Origin: Paramoeba atlantica
Lineage: Eukaryota; Discosea
Length of the DNA stretch: 64,000 nt
Reading direction: 5' to 3'
Assembly (NCBI GenBank): GCA_977017575.1
Contig: CDRNVI010000029.1
Span: 806,001-870,000, forward strand
The translations under genes were made by a program, and so were the position numbers. The notes under the pieces are model-generated. The model ran no database searches. It was not told where the DNA came from and saw only the letters and a program-made list of their open reading frames with translations. Of this stretch, positions 47,257-55,742 are shown in pieces; position 1 is the stretch's first letter; each line of letters opens with the position of its first letter.

Positions 47257-48765
47257 CTACGAAAATCTCCGATGTGACCGCATGATTGTTTGAATATGGT
47301 TTGCATTTTCCTCCTGAATAAGAGCATAGGGGTTAGTCTCCTTTTCCGCCACCCTTCGACTTTCAATGCTACAATACTCCATCACACACGCATAGGGGGA
47401 CAACAACAGCTGGTAATCCAGCACAATCGGGGTCGCAAAAAAGGCAAAGAAAATAACCAGCGCCACGACGGTGGCCACAGAAAACACGGCCGTGCCTACC
47501 CAGTACGCCGCAGCGAGGTAGGAGGTCGTGTTTAACACGTGGTTGGTCCCGAAACACCGTTTCAGTAGACTCAGCGTCTGGGACAGGGTAAACACCGCCA
47601 CCACGGGCAGGACCAGCAGCAGGGTGTAGCTCATGGTCGTGCTCACCAGGTAGTGCAGCCCGGTGGCGCGGGGGAGTACAAACCCACACGCGGCCATCTC
47701 CCCAAACAGTAGGGCCCCGGAGAGCAGGGCGCGTCGGGAGTACCCGCGGGGGAGCCGCCGGGCGTTTCGCTGTAACGTCTTACGTAAGGCTTTGTGTACT
47801 GTCCGGGGGGTTGAGCCAATGGGTTGTGACACGGCAATGTTGGTTTTGTTATTGTTGTTAGGTTGCGAGCTGCTGGGAGGTTGTGCTAACCTCTCACTGG
47901 TCCACAGGACCGTGGCACTGGACTCCTCCCCGGGGGCGGAGAGCAACCCCTCATGAGGGGAGAGGGCTCCGAGCTCCGAGGGGGAGGCACGGAGGTAGGT
48001 GTGGGTGAGGGCGGTGTAGAGCCGTTCTCGGGGGAGGTACCAGTTGTATCGAAGGTTGCCACAGGCAATGCCAAGGAACAGGTAGCACAGCAGACGGAGT
48101 TTGAAATAGGGAATCGCGTGGGGGAGATCACCGCCTAGAGCCCAGCCGAGAAGGAAGGCGACAACGTAGTACAGCTCGCGGGCAGTGTCGGGCATGAATC
48201 CCTCGTGGAAGAACATGACGGCAACCCAGAAGGCGAGGAAGTAGGAAATGAGAAGTGGACGACTAGTCCATGTTGGGGCCACCTCGGCCGGCGTGGACAG
48301 GTTTGTAGAATGCGAGGAAGACCGGAACAGGGCCTTCCATGTAGATAGGGCGGACGATAGAGATTCCCAGGAAAAGTGATCGGAAAATAGAACCGTTTCC
48401 CCTATCGGAAAGACATTCGACTGATTACCCCATTTTATCTTTTGGTGCATTCCCCGCACGTGAGGTTCTGTAACCATTTTTCTTTCATGTTTTGATGAAT
48501 TGTTCCGGTCTTTTGACGACGACGTACTTCCAATAGAAGGGCCGCTTTTCGTGGGATACGGTTCTTCATACTGTAGTAAGGACAGGGTGAATATAGGAAT
48601 CCATACCAACAAGCCCCATTTTACACGGCTAAGGGTTTCATTCCAAGTAAGGGGAGGGATACGGTGTGAACGTGGAGTGCGTGGGGTACGAGGACTTGAC
48701 CGAGGTGTATGCTTTCCATGTCGACGAGAGGATAGACGACCTGCATGAGCTTCACTGTCATCCAT
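47257..48765 (-). CDS. Polytopic membrane protein of unknown function
   Basis: The N-terminal 35 residues are Arg/Pro/Thr-rich (HTPRSSPRTPRTPRSHR). Hydrophobic segments follow at about residues 48-63, 170-185, 197-210 and 225-240, and the C-terminal third has at least three more (LVSTTMSYTLLLVLPVVAVF, VFSVATVVALVIFFAFFA and one between). No catalytic or transporter motif was recognised. The part around 47400-48200 is much more GC-rich than its surroundings. The C-terminal tail is cytosolic-like and charged. Confidence 0.7.
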   Translation of the reverse strand: MDDSEAHAGRLSSRRHGKHTPRSSPRTPRTPRSHRIPPLTWNETLSRVKWGLLVWIPIFTLSLLQYEEPYPTKSGPSIGSTSSSKDRNNSSKHERKMVTEPHVRGMHQKIKWGNQSNVFPIGETVLFSDHFSWESLSSALSTWKALFRSSSHSTNLSTPAEVAPTWTSRPLLISYFLAFWVAVMFFHEGFMPDTARELYYVVAFLLGWALGGDLPHAIPYFKLRLLCYLFLGIACGNLRYNWYLPRERLYTALTHTYLRASPSELGALSPHEGLLSAPGEESSATVLWTSERLAQPPSSSQPNNNNKTNIAVSQPIGSTPRTVHKALRKTLQRNARRLPRGYSRRALLSGALLFGEMAACGFVLPRATGLHYLVSTTMSYTLLLVLPVVAVFTLSQTLSLLKRCFGTNHVLNTTSYLAAAYWVGTAVFSVATVVALVIFFAFFATPIVLDYQLLLSPYACVMEYCSIESRRVAEKETNPYALIQEENANHIQTIMRSHRRFS

Positions 48766-49003
48766 TGTACCAGATTTCCATTCAATAATTTAGGAAAACT
48801 CGGAACTAATGTTTAAAATATTATGGTAGTTAAAATACGTAGTCACTGGACGTGATATGGTGGAGCGCTCTATGAACGCGTTGAACACCATGGATTTATG
48901 CTACAAGGCATTTGATCTTGTAACTAATTTAATCTTTATAAGTTGAACGGAGAATATAATGTATGTACACGTGATTCATAGCTTTGCACGCGTCTCGAAA
49001 CTT
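48766..49003. other. Spacer between NOT3/5 and the membrane protein
   Basis: About 240 bases, nothing supported. Confidence 0.4.
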
Positions 49004-51046
49004 CTAATCACGCTCCATTTCCAATGAAAGACCAAGTTCATCCTCTAAGAAATTATACTGAAAAGTAAACCCCTGTTTTACGCGTTGTTCCCACCCATTC
49101 TCGTAATCAAAGTACAAGTAATTCCCTTGCTCACAATCCTCATTCACTGTGGTTGGTTTATTGTGACGTTGAAACCATGTCAAAAACTTTTTATGGTAGC
49201 GCCAACTCTGCCTTTTAAGCTCTCGAGCCGCAAGAAATTGCTGATACGTTGCCTGCTGGTAGTAAAAAATAAAGAAAAGGGTATCCGTGTCAAATTTTGA
49301 AAAAATGTCCGGAGAGCGAAACGCAGAATGCGGCTCTTGAGGATACCAGGACATGGTGGCATAGGGATTTGGTGGGACGTATGGCTTTCGACGTTCCGCA
49401 TCAAATGGCTGTGGCAGTTGTGCGGCGGACATAGAGAACATTCGCAATGCTTGTTCCGCAGACCACGTCGGGGTATCGGAGAGAGGCAAGGACTCCACAA
49501 TAGTCTCATCGGTGCTGTGGGGGGTGGCAGGGCTCATGGCGACGGGTCGAGGCCCTTGCGGGGCAAAGCCTTGTGGGGCAGAGGGCAAGGAGATGTCCTC
49601 AAGGGTGCCGCCCGCGGCAGAACCCAGCGTAATTCGCTCTCCTGTGCCAAGCCGTAGAGTCTTCCCCTCAGAAAGAGGAGTTGGGCGCTCCGCGCCTTTT
49701 CGAGTGCCAAAAGAAGTGGCTCCCTGACGGGTATCTTTCTCCGTGGTCCCGCCGCTCGAAAAGGTTTGAATGGGACTCGCCACTTTCTGTGTCGCAGTAG
49801 CTGTAGCAGGTACTTTGCCGGGAACTCCGTGAGTCGCAGTCCGACCCTTTGTGGTTTCATGAGGTGCCGAGGCCGTGGTCTCGACTGCACTCCCGCCTAC
49901 GCTGCTTGATCCTCCGTTAGGGTGTCCCATCACTACGGGCGCGGTACTCACGGGCGTGAGCGTCTTCACCACCGCCGGTTGAATTGCGGGAGCCTGCCCC
50001 CCGGTGCGAGGCGACGGTCCTTTCACCATGCCCGCACTCGGAGCATTTGCGTGAGTCTTGTCTTGCATGATCCCTTTTCGGGCTCCACCCACTTCCTCCG
50101 TACGTGCATCTGAAAGTGGTTTACCACTTGTGGTACGTGGCCGATCGCTTTTTTTCGGACTGAGATCCGCCGTCTTGGTCGTCTTTCCTGATAACACAGA
50201 TGTGGAGGATTTACCCTCCTCTTCCACTTTCGCGGGGATTTCCTCCGTGGTGACACTGACTGAGGGCTCCCTGGTCCCGAGAGTGACCCCTGCTGTTTGG
50301 GGTGTACTCGGATGGAGTAACCCAATCGGCGTGTCCAGCACGGGGAGGTCGAGGCTCTCATAGGTGTGATCGTCCTCTTCCTCATCCACCACCCCTTTCT
50401 CCTCTATGTAGTACTCGACCGTGTCCTGGGTCTCATCGACATCCGCCGGGACCAACTCGTCGTTGTCCATCATGCGCAAGATTTGCTCCAGGGTCGCAAT
50501 GTGCCATTTATGTCGAGTGCTGCGCTGAGTAGCAGCTTCGTGGGCATCGCCGGAGTGTCGGGAGGAGGTAGATTTCTTTCGACCCCCGCGGGGTTGCGAC
50601 TCGGTGGTTTCCACCTCCAGCTCACACTCGTCCACAAGCTCTTGAAGAGACTGTAGGGACGTGTTGATCCACGAAATGGTGTGGTGTTTGGCGACTTCAG
50701 CAGGATCAGTCTTAATGGGGAGGGCGAGGCCCTCCTTGCTGTATGCCTTCGTCTTGGTTTCTTTCTCCACAACTTTAAAGGCCTCCATCTTGCCCTCGAT
50801 GATCTTGCGCGACTCGTTTAAGGAGGTTTTGTCTTTTATTTCAGGAGTACTTTGCCAGTTTTTAATCTGCTCTCTAAGACGCTGGAGCTTTTTGATTTCT
50901 TTTTTTAAGTCGGACTCATGTCTCTCCTTTTGCACTTGGGTTGGGGCAGAGTGTACTTTGTCCCACAAGGCATCAAAAATTTCAATACCTTCCTGCACCT
51001 TCTTTAGTGTTCGTTCGATTTCAGATTGTATTTTGCGACTGGTCAT
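49004..51046 (-). CDS. CNOT3: CCR4-NOT complex subunit NOT3/5
   Basis: Residues 1-~230 are the NOT3 N-terminal coiled coil: MTSRKIQSEIERTLKKVQEG, IFDALWDKV, ERHESDLKKEIKKLQRLREQIK, and KAYSKEGLAL. A Ser/Thr/Gly/Pro-rich linker spans about 240-560. The C-terminal NOT box follows, with DTDTLFFIFYYQQATYQQFLAARELKRQSWRYHKKFLTWFQRH and a closing YLYFDYENGW...FTFQYNFLEDEL. NOT3 scaffolds mRNA deadenylation with NOT1 and NOT2. The linker is GC-rich. Both conserved ends are intact. Confidence 0.96.
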   Translation of the reverse strand: MTSRKIQSEIERTLKKVQEGIEIFDALWDKVHSAPTQVQKERHESDLKKEIKKLQRLREQIKNWQSTPEIKDKTSLNESRKIIEGKMEAFKVVEKETKTKAYSKEGLALPIKTDPAEVAKHHTISWINTSLQSLQELVDECELEVETTESQPRGGRKKSTSSRHSGDAHEAATQRSTRHKWHIATLEQILRMMDNDELVPADVDETQDTVEYYIEEKGVVDEEEDDHTYESLDLPVLDTPIGLLHPSTPQTAGVTLGTREPSVSVTTEEIPAKVEEEGKSSTSVLSGKTTKTADLSPKKSDRPRTTSGKPLSDARTEEVGGARKGIMQDKTHANAPSAGMVKGPSPRTGGQAPAIQPAVVKTLTPVSTAPVVMGHPNGGSSSVGGSAVETTASAPHETTKGRTATHGVPGKVPATATATQKVASPIQTFSSGGTTEKDTRQGATSFGTRKGAERPTPLSEGKTLRLGTGERITLGSAAGGTLEDISLPSAPQGFAPQGPRPVAMSPATPHSTDETIVESLPLSDTPTWSAEQALRMFSMSAAQLPQPFDAERRKPYVPPNPYATMSWYPQEPHSAFRSPDIFSKFDTDTLFFIFYYQQATYQQFLAARELKRQSWRYHKKFLTWFQRHNKPTTVNEDCEQGNYLYFDYENGWEQRVKQGFTFQYNFLEDELGLSLEMERD

Positions 51047-51301
51047 GGTTGATAAGTTGATATAAGCCTGTTTACTACACTACAGTACTGTGATTTACGA
51101 ACTTGTTCCAGTAAACATGAATAGGCAAATAAGATGTACGTTCTTTTGGTTCACAATATCTGCTATTTATCTGATTTATATCTAATTTATCTATAGGTCC
51201 TAAATTTATGTAATTGTTTTGAAGGCTTTTGCTTATTCGGTCAAATAATCTATCACCCGGCCGCGTCAGAAATACTGAAGGGACGTATAACTGACCGTGT
51301 T
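51047..51301. other. Spacer between EMG1 and NOT3/5
   Basis: About 255 bases upstream of the NOT3/5 start. No feature supported. Confidence 0.4.
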
Positions 51302-52363
51302 TTATAGGCCTAGTGCTTGTTCATACTCATAGGTTAGCTGAGCACAACATCGAGCCGCTGAAAGCGTATCTGGTGCGATGCGAACCCGTTTTAAGCCCAC
51401 ACCATGAGCTTTTGCTTCTTTATCCCATAATTCGTCATCGATTTTACCCTCATGTGAAAAACCTCCTATTATGAACACAGGGGCAATAGGTACATTTTCA
51501 TATAGGCTAGACGAAGTTTCTACCTCCTTTCGGTTCTTCTTTGTTACATTCTCTGAAGTAATTTCGTTTTCGTCTGTAGCTCCAGCTGTTTCTGGATTAT
51601 TGAAGTTGTCGTCCTGTTTTACTTTTTCTGTACTCAGTGACCAAGGATCTATGGGAGCATGGAGACGAGCAAGTTTACGAAGAGAAGAAACTGGATGCTC
51701 TGCAGATGTTGAAAAAATGTATATCGAAGGTGCTGGATTGCTAATTTGTACAGAACTGTAGGATTCTGTTGCGAGTCTATGACTATCAACCAAAGTAAGT
51801 GGCACGTGCTGAAGCAATGATCCCTTCATAGTTCGCAGTACAGATATCGGGATACTTTTTTTGGCAAAGTCTGATGCGGCAGAGAGTCCATTCTGCTGAC
51901 CATGAGCGCTCGCTCGTACTTTGTACTCCAGTAAAACCCCAGTGATCATTTCACAAAATTCCTCTATTTTTAGTGGACAACGAAGTCGAGGATCGACCCT
52001 AATTAGTATTCCGCGTATAGTGCGAAGATAAACCTCCATATGGCCGCTGAGGCTTAGTGCACTGTCTAGGAGCTGCAAGAGACTTTGTAAAATCACGTCG
52101 GGGCGATATTTTCGAATCTCTGAATCTTTTAATACCCGACGAATATAGGAACGGTGAGATGCGTGCCTAGAGTCTAAGAGGGTGGGAAGCGCCTCCTTGC
52201 TCCCAAATTTCTTTGTCTTTAATTTCGCAGATCGATCGGCATCCTTATGACCTTGTAAAGGCTTTACCGTAGCTACATCCAGTGCGCACCCATCTAACAA
52301 AACAACAACGCGTGACCAGTGATGATTCTCAGAGAGGTTACGTGGAACTCGAGGAGTTTGCAT
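51302..52363 (-). CDS. EMG1: 18S rRNA pseudouridine N1-methyltransferase EMG1/NEP1, with an insertion
   Basis: EMG1 blocks appear in order: VVVLLDGCALDVATVK, the RPDVILQSLLQLLDSALSLSG block, VYLRTIRGILIRVDPRLRCPLKIEEF, and the C-terminal half with VFIIGGFSHEGKI in place of the usual VGAxAHG. EMG1 is a SPOUT enzyme that methylates a hypermodified uridine of 18S rRNA and assists 40S assembly. At 353 residues it is ~100 longer than yeast NEP1, because of an insertion of about 60 residues before VFIIGG that is rich in Asn, Glu and Ser, plus a short extra stretch near residue 170. Confidence 0.85.
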   Translation of the reverse strand: MQTPRVPRNLSENHHWSRVVVLLDGCALDVATVKPLQGHKDADRSAKLKTKKFGSKEALPTLLDSRHASHRSYIRRVLKDSEIRKYRPDVILQSLLQLLDSALSLSGHMEVYLRTIRGILIRVDPRLRCPLKIEEFCEMITGVLLEYKVRASAHGQQNGLSAASDFAKKSIPISVLRTMKGSLLQHVPLTLVDSHRLATESYSSVQISNPAPSIYIFSTSAEHPVSSLRKLARLHAPIDPWSLSTEKVKQDDNFNNPETAGATDENEITSENVTKKNRKEVETSSSLYENVPIAPVFIIGGFSHEGKIDDELWDKEAKAHGVGLKRVRIAPDTLSAARCCAQLTYEYEQALGL

Positions 52364-52959
52364 TCGTATTTAGCTAAGGAGGTAGTGTCAAAAATATGCG
52401 AGCGAACTATTACTGTAGTAGTACTTAAAAATGTATGAAATGCAGCGTATAGAAATCCAGCTGTCACAATGCATGATATGTTAAGAATCATAATGCTCAA
52501 GAATGAATAATGCTCAAGAAATTGAATTGAAAAAATATCGTTAATACAAAGCGACTACTGGTACAAACAGCGACTACTGGTACAAACAGCGACTACTTGT
52601 ATTGTACATAAACATCTTTTTTCAGTGGATGACGCTCAGTTAAAAACTTATTCTTCGCTCCATGTAGTCTTTGTACGTCGTATTGACGTAGTTGTACTGT
52701 TCAAGACATGACTCATATGTAAATCTCGAAGTATTGCATTCAGGTCACCGAACGTACGTCAGAATGATATGAAACCGAAAATTATAGCCCGAATACAGTT
52801 TACCTTCACCTACTCTAACTATCAATATAACCTCTTTTCCACACATAAAATATCATGTCACTGGTATGCTTAGAAGTATTTTTGGATTATTTCGGTTACT
52901 CCAAGCACGGCTCACACGACTATGTACTGAAATAGACTACATACTAACATGACAACGTA
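52364..52959. other. Intergenic spacer with a short tandem repeat
   Basis: Holds 2.6 copies of a 19-bp unit, GCGACTACTGGTACAAACA, at 52551-52604. No gene seen in the ~600 bases. Confidence 0.6.
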
Positions 52960-55488
52960 CTAAGATGGAGCGCTGCACTTAGAAAGTGAAGCCATTTGGT
53001 TCCAGAATAAACAAGGCGTATTCAAAAGACCAGGTGGCATGTGGAGCTTACTGCACTTCGGCGTGGAGCAACACCCAGACGTAGAAAATTCCTTACACGG
53101 TTTTGTAAGTTTGGACCACTCAGCCACAGAGGAACAAAGCACTGGCACAGGTATGGGCACATATACAGGTATCGCATCATCCGACAAGGAAAGAAGCGTA
53201 TCCTTCACTTCCTCGTCCTGCTCTCCAGTTTTTACCTTTGAATCCTCATTAGAACCCGCTGCCGTCATCGAATTTTCACCCCCCTTCTTCGCTTCCACAT
53301 CCTTCTTCGTCCCCCCTCCTTCCCTTTGCGTTTTCTTCTTTCCCCCCTCCACCCCCTCCCCCTCCGCCACCCGCGATGGCCAGTGCGGCGATCCCGCATA
53401 CACTCTCGGAAACGACCCTTCCGTTTTCATTGTCGCTGCCATCACCCCCTCCTCCTCCTCCTCCCCCGTCTCTCCCCCCCTCCCCCACCGCCGCACCATC
53501 CTCCCCCGGCGCTCCACCTCATCCGGGTGCACGTACGGGCAGCACGCCGCGAGCAGGTGTTCCTGGCACAGCCCCCCTGCGGGGCACGCCACGGCCTCGT
53601 GCACGTACACACACCCGCGGTCGCCGCACGCCCCGAACTCCTTGTAGGCCGCACACGGCAGCGTGGGCTCCGCGCACACCCGGCAGCGGTACGCGAGCCG
53701 GGGGGCGGCGGGGGCCAGGGAGCACAGCTCGGGGACGGGGGTACACATGAAGTGGGGCGCTACCCGGCGGCAGTCGATGCAGCGCTCCAGCAGGGCGTGC
53801 CGGAGCTGGGCGCGCTTGGTGTGGAGACGACGCGCCCGGCGTAGGCTGGCACGGGAACGGGGGAGGGGTGGTTGTGGTTGTTGTTCATTTTCTTGTTCTT
53901 GTTCATTTTCTTCTTCTTGTTTATTTTCTTTTTCTTGATCATTTTGTTGTTGTTGTTGTTCATTTTCTTGTTGTTGTTGTTGTTGTTGTTTATTTTCTTC
54001 TTCTTCTCGTTGTGGTTGTGGTTGTGGTTGTGGTTTGTTGGTTTTGGATTGATTCTTGTTGATTTCGGATGGGGTTGGGTTGGGTTTCGTTTGTTCGTCG
54101 GATGGGGTTTCTGGTTGGTGTGCCTCGGTTTGAGGTTTGTAGGTTTGTGCTTGTGGGTTGTGGGCTTCGGTTTGTGGTTTCTTAGTTTGTGTTTGTGGTT
54201 GGCTTGTTTTTGTTTGTGGTTTGTTTAGATTTGGTTGTTGTTTTCGTGTAGATGGAAAGGCGGAGGACACGAAAACCTTATAGCCGACGCTGTGGCTACG
54301 GAGAGGTTTGGAGCTTCCTGTGGGGGTCGCCTTACGCTGTTGAGTGGTACTGTAATGAGGTCCGGATGGAATGGAGGAAGACGGGGGGTGTTTTTGGCTG
54401 CGAGGGTAGTGGGTGGATTTAGCTGGAGCCGTGCTTCGAGCGCGTTGATGGGGATTGAAATTCGCTCGTTCATAGTCCTTGTGAGAGAATCCGTGTCTTC
54501 TTGACATCTCCTGGCCGTGTTCTCCTGTGTCTTCGAGAGTCATGGCACCGCGTTCGGTGTAGTGCGCATAGGCAATATCCAGGGGTACGTAGGGGAGAGG
54601 CTGCAAGTCCAACCGACAATCAGTGGACAGAAATTTAATACTATTGCGCTGCAGTTTACACCAGAAATTACGCGTGCCTGCCTGAAAACTTGCTAGCATG
54701 GAGGCGTATTCGCTTAAATCATGGGACGTAGCGAGTGCATGCCGTATGGGATCTTCCTGGAAAGGGAAGTAGTCCCCCATAGCAGGTAGTCGCAATACAC
54801 CACGACGATTACGACCGCGATGTTCCTCGGTATGTGTCCCTGTCATTGTCATGGCTAGTGCAATGTCAATGAAATTATGAGGACGGAAGGGTGGTGGGAC
54901 CCTTCCACCTGGCGCTACGCCATACGCTGACTCTGCGGGGTGAATTTGCTGCACTGCAGCAAGTAGAGGACGTGCATCCCAGACAGCTTTGCTGATCGTG
55001 TTGCACTCCAGCAGTGGGACGAGGTGGGTGAGAACGGACTCTGAGGTTAAGGACGCGGGCTCGCACAGTAATATGTAGTTTCGCTGAGTAATCGATATCG
55101 CTAGGTGCGTGGGAAGGGGTCGGAACGGGGATCCGGAGGGTGAGACGTCGGCCAGATTCATCCAAATCGGACAGAGACCCACAATGGCGACGTCCATTTT
55201 ACGTTGACTCACCCGAGTTGAGACCGTTCCGATGTAGTCACGCAGTTGGCATCCCAGCTCGTGAGGGGTCGAGACTTTTCGCACGGGGATACTGGGGGAA
55301 AAACCTGTAGTGGCAGTGGAGGTGATGCCACGTGGTTTCGGAGATTCTACATTAGAAGAGCAAGTTTGGAAAGGCTTATCCGCTGATTTACCATATACAC
55401 TTGTTGTAGCTCCGTCTGATGCGTCCGGATGCGCTGCCATTCCTGTATTTATCTTGCTTTCTTGGTTCTGAAGCTCCTTGTTCGACAT
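52960..55488 (-). CDS. Protein with degenerate DEDD-exonuclease fold and CCCH-type zinc fingers
   Basis: Residues ~95-300 resemble a 3'-5' exonuclease (RNase D/EXD) fold: VAIVGLCPIWMNL, HLAISITQRNYILLCEP, LECNTISKAVWDARPLLAAV and NFIDIALAMT match the successive strands. The first D-E pair is missing, while the Asp in VWDAR remains, so it is probably inactive, like animal EXD1. A Gln/Lys/Glu-rich linker (~420-560) follows. Cys/His clusters come next: CIDCRRV, CRVCAEP and two CCCH-like fingers (CAAYKEFGACGDRGCVYVH and CKEFSTSGCCSTPKCSKLH). Parts are GC-rich low complexity. RNA binding is likely; the role is unknown. Confidence 0.58.
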   Translation of the reverse strand: MSNKELQNQESKINTGMAAHPDASDGATTSVYGKSADKPFQTCSSNVESPKPRGITSTATTGFSPSIPVRKVSTPHELGCQLRDYIGTVSTRVSQRKMDVAIVGLCPIWMNLADVSPSGSPFRPLPTHLAISITQRNYILLCEPASLTSESVLTHLVPLLECNTISKAVWDARPLLAAVQQIHPAESAYGVAPGGRVPPPFRPHNFIDIALAMTMTGTHTEEHRGRNRRGVLRLPAMGDYFPFQEDPIRHALATSHDLSEYASMLASFQAGTRNFWCKLQRNSIKFLSTDCRLDLQPLPYVPLDIAYAHYTERGAMTLEDTGEHGQEMSRRHGFSHKDYERANFNPHQRARSTAPAKSTHYPRSQKHPPSSSIPSGPHYSTTQQRKATPTGSSKPLRSHSVGYKVFVSSAFPSTRKQQPNLNKPQTKTSQPQTQTKKPQTEAHNPQAQTYKPQTEAHQPETPSDEQTKPNPTPSEINKNQSKTNKPQPQPQPQREEEENKQQQQQQQENEQQQQQNDQEKENKQEEENEQEQENEQQPQPPLPRSRASLRRARRLHTKRAQLRHALLERCIDCRRVAPHFMCTPVPELCSLAPAAPRLAYRCRVCAEPTLPCAAYKEFGACGDRGCVYVHEAVACPAGGLCQEHLLAACCPYVHPDEVERRGRMVRRWGRGGETGEEEEEGVMAATMKTEGSFPRVYAGSPHWPSRVAEGEGVEGGKKKTQREGGGTKKDVEAKKGGENSMTAAGSNEDSKVKTGEQDEEVKDTLLSLSDDAIPVYVPIPVPVLCSSVAEWSKLTKPCKEFSTSGCCSTPKCSKLHMPPGLLNTPCLFWNQMASLSKCSAPS

Positions 55489-55742
55489 AAGAGTATACTT
55501 TTAGTCTGAAGTAGAAAAAAATGCAAGAATTATAAAAGCGTGTACAACCGTGGGAAAAGAAAAGAAACTTTGAAAAGCTTTCTAAACGTAAAAATTTGTT
55601 TACACGCCTTTATGGAACGAGCCCTGGACTGCGACAATTAGAATCCACGCGGAACCCTTCCTGTAATTATCTATTGGCGTTAATCATTTTTAAGAAATCG
55701 TTCGGATAATGCGTAGATAAATCACTGTGCCTTACTCTACTG
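55489..55742. other. Spacer between the M16 protease and the CCCH protein
   Basis: About 250 bases, nothing supported. Confidence 0.4.
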
